A stretch of 64,000 nucleotides of DNA. Source: Dipylidium caninum. Taxonomy: Eukaryota > Platyhelminthes > Cestoda > Cyclophyllidea > Dipylidiidae. The position numbers and the translations under genes are program-made. Location: assembly GCA_017562135.1 (NCBI GenBank), contig QEYB01001046.1, positions 2,480,001 to 2,544,000 on the forward strand. Direction: 5' to 3'. This document shows positions 52,735-64,000 of this stretch, piece after piece (the stretch's first letter is position 1; every line of letters begins with the position of its first letter). The notes below the pieces were generated by a model. That model ran no database searches and was not told where the DNA came from. It worked only from the letters and a program-made list of their open reading frames with translations.

Positions 52735-55700
52735 GAAAACCCTCTCCTGTTGTTTTAATTGGTGGCGGTTTATTATAAGAATTCTCATGAAGATTGCTAA
52801 CCATTGATAATTTTAATAGTCACGCAGAAAAATACGGCTTTTGAAACACGGAAAAATTTGTAAATTAAAGTTTTAGTGGTGGGATTATTAATAACTTACA
52901 ACGAAATTGGCAAATCGAGAAACGTTCTACTTGTTTCGAAACACTCTCGTCGGTTAAATTTACAGGTCACTAAAACTATTGTGGCTGCCCGTAAGTTCAA
53001 AAAAATATAGTTTCGCCCTTTACACATCATCTTGTTCAAATGTCATTTAGATAATTGTCAATTAACTTCTGGTATACGGCTCAACCATACACTTACATTA
53101 AGATAAACGCTGCGCCATATATGTCCCTTAACTGTGAACCGAAAACCAAATTGTGTTGAATGTAGGCAAACAAGGACGGACTGAGGATAGTTACTGAGTA
53201 GGAATTGTTATTCTAGGGACGATACTTCGTGCATTTCACACCAAGAAAATTAATAGTTTTGCCTTCTTAACTTTACAATCGTAGGCAAACCTACTTCCCT
53301 GACTTGAACCCCGTAGTCGTTTCGTACTCACTAATGTGTGCAACTCGACCTTCACAACTACAAACGCAGCCTTTCTGTCGTTATTTTGACTCAAGGCGAG
53401 ATAGACCCCGAAACGTGGTTACTAATACTGTTTTTTTCTGTAATACCCTGATCTATTTTTGTTTCATGGGATAGCTGGGATTCCGACCAACTTTTCTCCG
53501 GGTAATATAGCATCTTAGTTGGTTTAAGGACGCCTTATCGAATTAGCCCCATCCGTCATGAGCCTATCCCAGTTCCTCAGATTTAATTGACAGGTTTCAA
53601 TCAGCATCTAGGACTTGACACATTTCAACTTGTTCTCATTATGGCGATGAGGAAACACTTTCAAGTAGTGCAAAGCACGCCTTTATTACTGACGCCTTGC
53701 TACGAACTGATATAGAATCAAGTCTTAAAATATACTTTGCGTCCGAAAATACCTCCTCGACAGAATTACACACTTGCAAAAGCTATATTTTCGTGGTGTA
53801 CCCTAAGAAATCCAACAAAAATAACCAATATGTACTGACAGTAATAGGTGGAAATCAGTAAAAGCGTAATAATCTTGAAAGCCCTTTTTCTCTGCATGAA
53901 TTTCCGGCATTACTCAGAATGGGGAACAGCCTTGTCGCGAACACAAAAGTATGCTTTCCTTATCCAGTATCTCGGAAAGCTTACCAGTTAACAGTGCTCT
54001 AAGGAATGAGTACCTGAATTGGTGCGCCATTAAGTAAAGCTGTACAGTCGGGCTTTTATTCCCTATAAATGGAGTACCTGCTACTCGTTCACCAATGCCC
54101 ATCTTTATACACAATCTTTTTAATGTGAAAAACTGGCTCTCCGTCGTTGGATCTTTTCTCGACCTTTGTCAGACAAACAACCTGGATGAAGCCGAATGAA
54201 GAAATGATGCTCTTACTTGTTTTGTCCCTATCTGAATTGACTGCAAGATCGTTTTAAGTCATGGTAAATGTCTTAAGTGCGAACAACAAAGAATGAACCG
54301 CGACATCATTCAAAACGAATGAAAAAAGGGGGTTAGCGTGGTGTGATAACTACTCTGGTACCACTTGAATAGATTATGTCAATCCTGCCTTGCACATAAG
54401 TGAATCTTAAGTAACAAAATTACCAATCATTTTACTTGGCTAAAGAAAATGCAAATGACCTTTATTGTTGGACGCAAATACCACCGACTGAGTCGAGTCA
54501 CAAACTGCTTTTGGAAATGAGCCGAGTCTAAAAGGGCAGTACCATAGGGCGAGATGCAAACCTCCCTGGAATGTTAGGCTTTAACAAATTGTGGGGCGCC
54601 TCGAGTAGGAGCCAAAGAAAACTAGAAAAAAGCCAAAAGTGAAGGGTGATGGCATCATTGAAAAGATTTGCCTCTGAAACTGCGGTACCGAACGTGTGCG
54701 CGTGTATTACAGTCAAGAGGAGGCACGAGCAGCAGAAATGCATTACTGTGGTGCAATCTCGAACCTAGCATATCGAAAACCCTCTTAACCAAGAATTAAT
54801 CCTCTATTTGCAAGAGAAAACGGAGGTGGTTATGTCTACTCCATAACCGGAAGGAGTTATAAGGTCAACAGAATTTATCCAAGACAGATGAAACCTTCCA
54901 AGCGCACTGGCAACAAATCAGTTGTGATTTACAGAAAAGTGTCAGCCTGAGATGGAAACCATTTAACCCTGCCGTCGTGTCACCTGTTTCCATTCTTTTC
55001 CAAAAACACAGGCTTCCCCCATTTCTCTGACCATAGCAAAATGGGGAGACTCTCTCTGCTCCTTAAAGGGGTTAACGAAAAAACGGGAGTGGCAAAAGCG
55101 CCGTTGTCGGGATTTGCGGCAGTTAACTTGCCCAGACTGGGAAACAACAATGTCCAATTCTGCAAAGAACAACCCGCAACGACCAATGCCAAATACAACT
55201 AGTAATGGCCGTTTGCGACATGCTCATCCTACCTTCCACGAATCCAACACCCTTATAACTGCGTCAACCTCGTGGAAGCACCTGGGAGAATCAAGTTGCG
55301 CGTTTGGGCAAGGACTGGAAGCAGTTCCTCTTAATTCAAAACGATGCTCTTAGTCGCGTCCAGTGCATTCTCCACAAATCAACCACTGTGCTGCTCAATT
55401 AATGCCGATTGTATTACCAGTTGTTCCCACTGGATTTGGCCGCATAAGAAGAAGTGGAAACTTCGACAAAGGAGTGTAACCTTTGCAATTCATACTTAAG
55501 TCATCCCTAATCATTTACTCTTCAGGCAACGAGGACGCCGTGAGGCAGCATTTGACACTAAATATCAAAAATTATAACAGTTACCGAGTAACTGTACAAT
55601 CGTGGTGAGAATGATGGCTGGGAAAACGTCTCAGAGGTGACAGGGACAGGAACTCGGAGACCTATGAATGGCCTGTTATACAGATAAAAGGCTGCGTTGT

Positions 55701-56085
55701 ATTCTTCGAATGTCTCGTAGCTCCACAATAAGCCCAAACACTAACTCTTTTCGATGTCACATGAGACGGGCTTAATTAAGTCAAGATAGATTAGGTGCAT
55801 TTTATATGTGTAAAATGATGGGAATACTATGTCCGTACTTTCTTTCGAAAAGGACAGTTTAAAAGCACTTTTTGTTGGAGGTGAGTCTGCCTTGAGACGT
55901 ACGACCACCCGCTAGAAAGGCCGACGATTCTTCGTACTCGCGTAAGAACCGAGAATGACGCGCACTATTTGTCACGATGACAGACAGTGTCACTCACAGG
56001 AAGTCCCTGATGTTGCAACACTCCTCTCACATTGGCTCCAATTTCTTACTCGTCTACTCGCAGTAAACAATTGGGGTAGCTCAAG
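52735..56085. other. intergenic region upstream of ERMP1
   Basis: About 3.4 kb with only scattered short open frames (longest about 80 codons) and no splice-consistent or homologous exon seen. It probably includes the promoter for the ERMP1/ERH/TAPT1 unit. Confidence 0.5.
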
Positions 56086-56565
56086 TTATCGTGTGTCGAC
56101 TGTGGCTTTCGTGTGAACGGCGTCCTCCGCCGCCCTAGAGGGGAGCACTTTGTCGCAAGCTAATGATAATTCTCCCTCCATTCCACCGTAGCATACTGTG
56201 AAACTCAGGACGTCTCGCTGCCCCGTCATGAATAACGAGCACGGGAGAGCAACGGTGTCCAGTTCTAACGATGCGCCTGCACAGTCCCCATCCACTTGTG
56301 CTACCTGCAGCATTTCCGGCGATCCGCAGCAAAGGGGCTGCGAGCACCGTGCGAGTAGAAGGGAGCCGAAAGGCTGATATGGTGGAACCGCCTTTGGTTC
56401 AGCCCGCTCCCCATCCCCTCCTTCCTTCCAGGTATCACTAGGCGAAACAAACCCGCCCAAAGGGGGAAAGAAGGAACCAAAATTTGTAACGTAGAATTGC
56501 CCTCCCTCAGCTATCACAGGTGTATGCTTTGAATTCGACACGTATTCCCACAATGAATGATACAT
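56086..56565 (-). CDS. hypothetical 159-residue open frame
   Basis: ATG-started open frame with no recognised family. Composition is Gly/Pro/Ala-rich, with AEGGQFYVTNFGSFFPPLGG near the start and no membrane helix. The length is unusual for chance in this AT-rich part of the window, but there is no homology, no clear acceptor and no poly(A) signal to support it. It could equally be a chance frame in a GC-richer patch. Confidence 0.25.
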   Translation of the reverse strand: MYHSLWEYVSNSKHTPVIAEGGQFYVTNFGSFFPPLGGFVSPSDTWKEGGDGERAEPKAVPPYQPFGSLLLARCSQPLCCGSPEMLQVAQVDGDCAGASLELDTVALPCSLFMTGQRDVLSFTVCYGGMEGELSLACDKVLPSRAAEDAVHTKATVDTR

Positions 56566-56984
56566 GTAAGCGGGATTATAAATCCGGCCTGGGAAGATTC
56601 TTAAGTCAAATGCCTCGGCGGTTCTTTTAACGAGTGAACCGTCACCCCTTCCACATCTAAATTTTAGGAGTCATTGTTCTTTGGAACGAAGTCTCAAAAC
56701 AATCCCATTAGAATGGTTACCGCAGTGGCGAATCAATAGGAGGAGGAGGAGGAGGGGAACGATATCCGCTCAGGTCTTTTTGTGAAAACATTTACACAGT
56801 GAAGATGGTGCCAAAGAGACGTAACTGGCTAAACTTGTCTTACACAGAGATGCGATGACCTACTTGCCCTCTTGACAAACAACTAGGAAAAACTTTCATG
56901 GGGATGGCAAAGAGCAACCATTTAACCGGACTACTTACACTTAAAATTCCAATGACAATACAGCGGCGTAAAATAAAACCAGGA

Positions 56985-59900
56985 CTACAAATACATCTTT
57001 CCAACCTCTCTAGGAAACGGAACCGTATCGCGAATGTTGTGGATACCCAGCAGCCACAACAAGAGGCGGTCAAATCCTAGACCGAATCCACCATGCGGAG
57101 CACCTCCGTGCCCTCGAAGGTTTGCATACCACTCCAAAGTGCCCGCCTCCTCACCCGGCATCCGCGTCAACAGAACCTCTCTTCGCGTCTCTCTCACTGA
57201 TCCGCCCACCATTTCGCCAACACTCGGCATCAACAAATCAACCGCCGCCGCCGTCTGACCGCTATTCTCAGAGGTCGACGATAGCGCACAGTAGAAGGGC
57301 TTCTGTGTGGCCGGAAAGTCTGTGACGAAAACTCCGCCGCCTCCGGCAACAGCGTCACAGAGCTCTTGCTCTTCTTCCTTGTTGAAGCCACTCGCCTGTG
57401 TGAGAGTAGTAGGAGTGCGCTTGCCGTGACGCTCAAGGTAATCAAGGGCCTCGTGAAAAGTAATCCGTGCGAAGGGGCGGCTGAGCACAAACTCGATAGT
57501 CTTGAGGTGTTCTGAAGGACTCGCTGTATTTGCCGACTCGGAAAGGTAGGAGAGGACAAGGCCCAAATCCTGGTTTTAAGTACAAAGGAATGAAAGAACT
57601 AATTGCAGTAGTGGATGACACTCTTAGCGCACGTTGCTATGCCGTGTTATAAGTACCCACGTAAGAAGTGTGGTTGGACAAAGCTGTGTAAAAATTCCGG
57701 ACATAACACACACACACACACGAATCGATGTTTGGATGATTTCTGGTATGGAACGGAGGAATCCTTACGATAATTACCATGATGAGTGCAGATTTGAAAG
57801 TCCGAACTTTGACTCATGATCTGATGGCTCTTGATGACCAGAGTTGAGCACAAGAAATGAAATCCCAACGTGCTCCACATAACATGCCTTTTTTTTACCC
57901 AACTATATGTCAGTTCTTTCCCCTTATTTACTGATTCTACCACTAAAACAATTTGTCAATAGGAGGTGTTTGGATGAAGGATAAAACTCTGTCAACACCT
58001 GAGTTATCACAGGCGTCATATTTAGAAGGGGAAAAACTTCCCTCCTGATCGCAAAAGTTACGCAATACTCAGGTATTCATCTGTATGGGGAACAAAAAGT
58101 GGTGAGAAAGCCCCGCTACTCCCGTAACAAACGCCTGGTGCTGTAGTCAACTTAGCCCTAGAAGCCTCAAATCCCGTCTATGATGGAGTATTCTCCCGGT
58201 GCCTGCCCAACTTAACATGCTAAGCGCACTGCGCCGTTCCTTTCGAAGTAACACCTTTTGCTTGAAGAATTGGAGGGTCTAGCCCTGGGACCAGTTGTTA
58301 TTCAAGTTTTATCATGCTGTTTTTCCCTTATTCCGAATTTCACCTGGAGATATACATCAGCGCTGCTAAATGACAGTATTTTGACAGTTTTGAGCAAATA
58401 TTCTTACTCTGGAAGTTTCCGGTTGTGCAAAATCAGGTTAACAGTGTTAAGCCTCGCGTACGTCATTTCTCCACAACGGCAAAGGATTCAAACGACGTTA
58501 CGCCAGGCGACATGAGACTCACTAGCGAGGCTACAGCAAAGGCAGTAACGCGGCTGATAGAGCAAACAACATTTTAGGCCACGGCGAGAGGATGTGAAAG
58601 CAGTCCCAACTGCACAACAAACCAACCTTGTTTGAGGAGGCGGAGAGTAAGGCGAAGTAGGGCGATGTGATATCGCGTAGAATGGCCTCAATTTCGTCAC
58701 ATAGGGCGTTCACATTTGTCATTGTGACTGATTCAGCCTCCAGCATTAGGAACTCGGCCAAGTGGAATCGCGAATGAGAGGGTTCCGCTCGGAATGTTGG
58801 GCTCAGTGTATACACCTGAGAATCCGAAAATTCAATTAACAACGAAGGTTTTGCACAAGTCAAAAAGGGCCGTTTTCATTTTATTAGATGCGAAACAAAC
58901 GATATTCACCCGCGGACAGATTTTTCGTGGTAATCGAATGAAGACCTCCGCTTTGCGCAACCGAAAAGAAAGGTGGTTATGCGTGAGAATTACTGATATT
59001 CCAGGATGCAACCGAAATCCATCAGAAGGTAGTTTTCAGGCTGCAACACTATAAACCGATGCACGCAAACATCCTGCAACTCCGAGGTGGGGCCTCGGGG
59101 CGCAATAACAGGGTCAACAAGTCCTTTCGAACAGTTTTAAAGGTCGTGTGATGTTAAATAAACCAAATGATAAAGTACCAGTGACCTTGAGCTTTGAATG
59201 TACGACCATTCCATCGCCGTAAATAAATACCTGATTATTCGTCATAATAAACACACTTTTCACATCCCACAAACACTGTCCACGTGGATTTAAATCATGG
59301 CAGATGAGTGAGAACAAAAAAGCATGGGGAAATGTAGTGTCAAGCCTGAATGCCGGAGAATTCGTATGCAGTCGAAATACTGGTGAGAAGGCTGTCTCCT
59401 TGAGTGGATTTAAGAGATTCTTTGATCTAGCATCTAGATTATTATGCGTGATGAAAGGCACTCGTTTGAATAAACTGACATTGGGAAAGGCGATGTAAAT
59501 TGGCTTAATTTGCTAACAGACGCCCCTGGTTGACTGAAGTGTTACGATGAGACCATGAGAGGTAAATTTCAACATAACTTAGGCTAGGTAGGCGGAAAAT
59601 AGCTCAACTACCGAGGAGTCTTGTAATGAAAGAAGCCACGAGTGCTTAGGAGAAAGGAGATGACCCCGCGGTGACGATATTTCTGAGTCCTTACCACCCA
59701 AAGAGGTATTTCACTTTCATGGAGTTACTTTTCAGTTAGGCTAAGTTGTGCACGCGACGTGGAGGCGAAACAGACAGATTTCAAGACGCGCACCAGTTTA
59801 CTATCGTAGAATTTCTAGTTTACCAGTTGGTTAACCCTAGAGAAAAAAACAATGCATTCGTTTGTCAAGGTTTGAGATGACTCAAACCACCAACGCACTA

Positions 59901-62900
59901 ATGGGAACACGAAAGCGTGTAAGGCGAGAGGTGTGCAGTGGTGGAAGCTAGGAATTTATAAAGTAGTCCTTAGCCGAGCGTTCAAGCCTCACAACTAATC
60001 AGAGTAGCAGATAGTAGTGGCGTTCGCGTTATCTGGTTTGGCCTAAAAAGGATCGGCAGCGGTGTCAGTACAGGTAGCTAATTCCACCGGGACAGGGAGA
60101 CGAACGATTTGTAGAGTTGCATAATGTTGAGGTCGGAGGCCAAATACCCGACTGTTAAGTCGAACCAAGAGTAAGAGAATTGCCTCGGCTGCCTTTATTT
60201 TGCACAAACGTTGGTTGCCTAAATAGCCAGTAACTGCAACGCAAACGCACATCATTTTAATCAGAAGGCAATTTTCTGAACCGAAGATTTTGTCCTTCCT
60301 AAGAGAGTTGCTACCTATGCACTGCGTAACGGGGCGAGGCTTATTGTAATTCAGCAGTCTAGCGATTCACCTTATTTCCCACGCTGCACAGACAACATGT
60401 GGTCCCACGAGTTTGAGGCTAAAAGCACCTCGGTCCGACTGCGCGTTGATACGTCTAATGACGGCCTCAGGAGACTGGGGTAGTCAAATGACGTCAGCTA
60501 GAGGCGCACGCACCGACGCAAAAAGGTCACGGAGGGCAAACGCCCTTGCTGCATGGCTGAGCTGGACCAATGTTGGTTGTTTCATGCTCACTAACAGAGT
60601 GGCGAGTATGTGGTGCGAATTACACAAGGAGGCACTGTGCCATGAGATTCGTGTCATTCGTTTACAATTATTAAGAGTAATGGGAATAAGTTACACGAAA
60701 GGGTGGGTGGCGCAATACAGAAGAGCGCCAGGTGTGAATAGAAGCTGGTGCAACCTGAGACGGAAACACTCATCAGCCATCCTAAGAGTGGGAATTCGAG
60801 GGCAGAGCAGCCGGTGCAAACGAAAAACGTAGGCTCGAGTGAACCACAAACTAATAGGGCCTGGAGTGAAAATGTGACTATAATGCAAAATCGAGGACGC
60901 GGTCCGCTCGGATTGGAGAAAGTCGCGATCGTGTAGCACCATGCCTTCCTCATCCCGAACCATGAACTGCGTATTAGGCCTGGGCTCGGGAGAAAGCTGA
61001 CCCCAAACTGTTCATTAGAAGTTAATAAGAGTATATTCGTGTGTAGATACATTAACCGCTCAAGAAGTTTGTCGTATAAAACCATACCGAAATGGCACAC
61101 CTACTGCATACATACCGCAGTATTCATCTATTCGTTACTCATAATTCCAACCGATTCAACGTAACAAACAGAGACATCAGTGATGGATCTTTACGTCCGT
61201 CACACTCTGGCCAATTTGCCGAGTGACATCAGTTTTAAATTACCTTTTGATCATTTTGCTAAATAACTCTTGAGTGAATAACCTTAAAAGTATTACGAAA
61301 TGAAGTATTTTAACGACAGTAGAACGTCAAAACAGGAGAAAAAAGCGTTTAACATTTAGAAAATTGGACTCGGCTCATTAGAAAGCATAAGGAATGGACT
61401 AAAAGAAAAAGGTTGGATAGTACCTGGACTGAATCAAGACCTTGTCTCATAATTCAATGTTTGCCTAACGAGAGGGTCAAGGAAAACTTACACAATGAGA
61501 TGACTAAGGACTAAATACCTTACTCATGCCAAGGGCCAATGCTTCCAGATGCAATTGAGCGCTGACAGTAAGATGAAGAGGCGGCGAAGATACTCCATCT
61601 TCCATGTGTCTCGCTTTCTCGCTCGCCGTCGTCGTTACCAAGAAGGTCTCGCCGGCGCCCTCACAGTCCGCAGTGGTCAAAATTGGAGTGTCAACCTAGA
61701 AGGGGGGAAGCTGGATGAAAGAGTAGTCAACGCGGGTAGGGCTGACACGAGCATTTAACGAATTTACCAGATAAATATAGTATGTGCCAGTTGAGTGGGA
61801 TGGCCTAGGCCAAATGCTCATACTTGGTCGTCTCATTTGACCGGATGTATACATTGAGGCGGAAATTTAAAAAAATGCTCTTTTTACAGAAAGGTTGAAA
61901 ACATAATTGGAGAATCTTTGTCAAAGATGCTTTACAGACGATGTCACCTCTCTGTCAACACAGTGCGAGTGAGGGGGGGTGAAGTACGGGAACAAGAACA
62001 GTTCTACAGAATTATGTGGTTCGTTAAGTCATGAGACGAAAACTCCAGATCCTACTTTGTCATATTATCCTTGGGTATACTTTAAACCGTAAAGAAAAAA
62101 TATACGCACTAAAAGCTTTGAAAAATCACGGGAGAATGTATCGCTCTTCGCAAGAGACCGCTTTCGGTAATATCACTTGGGGGCATAGCAACCTTCAATA
62201 ACTCCTTGAGCGACTCCCGAATTTTGCACTGGCAAGACAGTTACGCCAAGAAACTATTAGTAGACAGCAGGCGAATGTGAACGAATTGCAGCATCTGACA
62301 CAGAAATTCGCTCAAAAAGCTCCGATAAAGAGTGGGCTTGTGTTCCCACACACCTCTTTTCACAGCAAACGTAAGGTTACCTGAGGTCTTGGCGAGAGTG
62401 GCAAACGCGTCCATGGCCATCGTTTGTCTAAGAAGACTGCCAACACGATGAGGAAATAGGAATTATCCGAGCGAGCGCATATTTTAGTTGACTGCATTCG
62501 TTCTCCTACTGCCAAAGGTTACTCAAAGCACACTGGTTAGATGAATAAGAAATAAGTAACGAAATATTGTGCTGCTGTAACCACTGCCAATGTGACTTTC
62601 AATCGCATATATTTGCAACCAGCCTATCCTTTCTGAGTGAAGACACTGTAATGCTTGAAAACCCGACTCATATTGTTTTGCTTTAAGCACCTTGCCCTAA
62701 AACCAAACCCTCACTTAGTACACAACGATATTGTGGAACTTAATAGGATAAAGGATGTCCCTTCAAGGCCTAAAGAATTCGCACGGATGTCTTGGGTGAA
62801 AACACCTTCGTGTGAGTAAATGTGTGCATTCCTTCACCATCTTCACTATTAAGTGGCTTTCCTGTGCGGCAGAATTGAGGAACGCCTCGTCAGCCTAATA

Positions 62901-63714
62901 ACTTTGGTCTAGGACTGCTGAGGATACAGTTGAGAGTCGGATGAACGAGTAGTGCATTATATAAGGGAAAACCAAATGCACACAATTGGTTACACATCAT
63001 TTAGGGGTATCAAGTCAGCTAAATTATACTGAGGAGAAGAGAATGTCTAGTAAATGTAGAGAATCAGGTACCTTCATGATTGTACTTCATAAAAAAGTAC
63101 AATTTCTACTCTTCCCTCTAAACTAATCCGGACCGCATGCAATATCATAAAATGTCAGGGATTGCAACGATATGTCTTTAGGACAAGCCAGTACATTTCT
63201 AATAGCAGACTTTGATCAAGGAGCATCAGAGATGTAATCCACCCCACCTTTTAGAACTTGGAAGCAGGCGAAAATCTGACAGTTAAACAATGCTTAGTCC
63301 TAGATTGGAAAGGAAGGCTGATGTTTGGACCACAGGGTCACCGAATTATAGGCCTAGGAGGAAGCAAGGACATAAAATTACCTCGAGGTAACCACGAGCC
63401 TGTAGGGCCTTATGTACAGCGGATTTGCAGGCTGCACGAAGACGAAGTAACGCTGCCATTTCGGGAAGACGATGCCGCCAGTAGAGCCCGCTTTCAGAAC
63501 GAAGAAGGCCTAGGCCGGGGCGTGAGTGGGACATCGCACCGACGATGGGATTAGCCTCCGAGGTGGAGGCAGCGGAGGCGGGACTGAGGAGTCGTACACT
63601 ATCTGCATGAACTTCCGACTGATCTGAATTGTTACGAATCAGCACACCTCCATTAACACAGACTGCACTCCCGACGGACAGACCTTGCGGTACTTTGGGT
63701 GTTGGACAGACTAT
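56985..63714 (-). CDS. NARS2: asparaginyl-tRNA synthetase, mitochondrial type (5' end outside window)
   Basis: Class II synthetase that charges mitochondrial tRNA-Asn. Exons: 63382-63714, 61519-61695, 58627-58815, 56985-57569; every junction is phase 0, giving 427 residues. The first visible exon starts inside the N-terminal anticodon-binding domain (LSVGSAVCVNGG), passes to the catalytic domain (LLRLRAACKSAVHKALQARG), then VDTPILTTADCEGAGE, VSAQLHLEALALGMSK, motif 2 (TLSPTFRAEPSHSRFHLAEF), AAVDLLMPSVGEMVGGSVRE and motif 3 (PHGGFGLGFDRLLLWLLGIH) with the usual RDTVPFPRE finish. The start and presequence are off the right edge. Introns are 1-2.7 kb, much longer than the exons. The GFDR of motif 3 replaces GFER, a mild change. 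Confidence 0.93.
57570..58626 (-). other. NARS2 intron
   Basis: Intron between exons ending FALLSASSNK and beginning DLGLVLSYLSE. Contains an (AC)n microsatellite at about 57706-57720 and no coding sequence. Confidence 0.7.
57706..57720 (+). repeat. (AC)n microsatellite
   Basis: Seven to eight AC units within the last NARS2 intron. Confidence 0.85.
58816..61518 (-). other. NARS2 intron (2.7 kb)
   Basis: Largest NARS2 intron. The part around 60400-60960 is GC-richer with overlapping open frames on both strands (up to about 148 codons), unlike its surroundings; it may be an old inserted repeat. No domain recognised. Confidence 0.6.
61696..63381 (-). other. NARS2 intron (1.7 kb)
   Basis: Intron joining ALQARGYLE to VDTPILTT in phase 0. 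No supported feature inside. Confidence 0.65.
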
Positions 63715-64000
63715 CTATATGCAAAAAAACTCGTGAGATTTCCCAGATCAATTGGAATATATTTTATACCGAATTTTAGTAAGGGCCGTTAATAGTAAAT
63801 AAACAGTCGTCAGAAAGTAGATGGGATTTGGTAGAAAACCAAGGAACCAAACAATCGGTCAGACTACGTTAAGTTTGAGTACATCCAAAACACCTTTATT
63901 TGGGGATAAAAGAAATGATTGGGGTGTATCCAAGCCTGCTAAGTCAAATAGAGACATTCTCTTGTATTCGCAGAATTGACACAAATAAGGCTGCATTAAA
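63715..64000 (-). other. right edge, NARS2 upstream intron
   Basis: The acceptor for exon 63382-63714 (gtttttttgcatatag) is at 63715-63730. The 5' exon(s) with the start codon are beyond the window; none is visible here. Confidence 0.6.

Noticed and set aside
59114..59461. 115-codon minus-strand open frame upstream of NARS2 exon 58627-58815
   Set aside because: The exon at 61519-61695 joins 58815 in phase and matches NARS2 without a gap, so this frame is intronic.
61549..61758. Arg-rich plus-strand open frame
   Set aside because: Antisense shadow of NARS2 exon 61519-61695.

Overview
This is eukaryotic DNA from an animal with introns, most likely a flatworm and plausibly a tapeworm. The evidence is: genes broken into many short exons with GT-AG (and some GC-AG) introns, including introns of about 36-45 bases; metazoan-only protein families (a Cav2-type calcium channel, TAPT1, ERMP1, LETM1); and same-strand gene pairs packed so tightly that polycistronic transcription with spliced-leader trans-splicing is a natural explanation. 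The phylum is an inference; no species is claimed.

Layout. From 584 to 20976 (+) lies most of a voltage-gated calcium channel alpha-1 subunit of the Cav2 (P/Q/N-like) class, from repeat II S1 to the C-terminus. Repeat I is off the left edge. About 32 exons can be placed with matching phases. The first exon visible is frame-disrupted and one pore exon carries an in-frame TGA. Facing it, on the minus strand at about 22.2-23.6 kb, are coding-like exons of a gene I do not recognise. LETM1 (inner mitochondrial membrane EF-hand protein) runs from 24445 to 31705 (+). A single-exon C2HC zinc-finger protein with a zinc-ribbon tail is at 34293-35192 (+). From there to the right edge every recognised gene is on the minus strand: the tRNA pseudouridine synthase PUS1 (35402-37258), directly preceded by a small one-helix membrane protein resembling COX6C (37266-37505, 7 bases apart); TAPT1 (39489-48937, 12 exons); ERH (49118-49426); intronless ERMP1 (49631-52666); and NARS2, the mitochondrial-type asparaginyl-tRNA synthetase (56985 to 63714, 5' end off the right edge).

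The genes do not form one pathway. Several serve mitochondria (LETM1, NARS2, possibly PUS1 and the COX6C-like protein) and two are membrane proteins of the ER/secretory system (ERMP1, TAPT1). The most interesting organisation is the two tight minus-strand clusters, COX6C-like/PUS1 and ERMP1/ERH/TAPT1, which look like flatworm operons. The left 21 kb reads as more GC-rich than the rest. The longer gaps between genes hold no gene I can defend, apart from a 159-codon open frame at 56086-56565.
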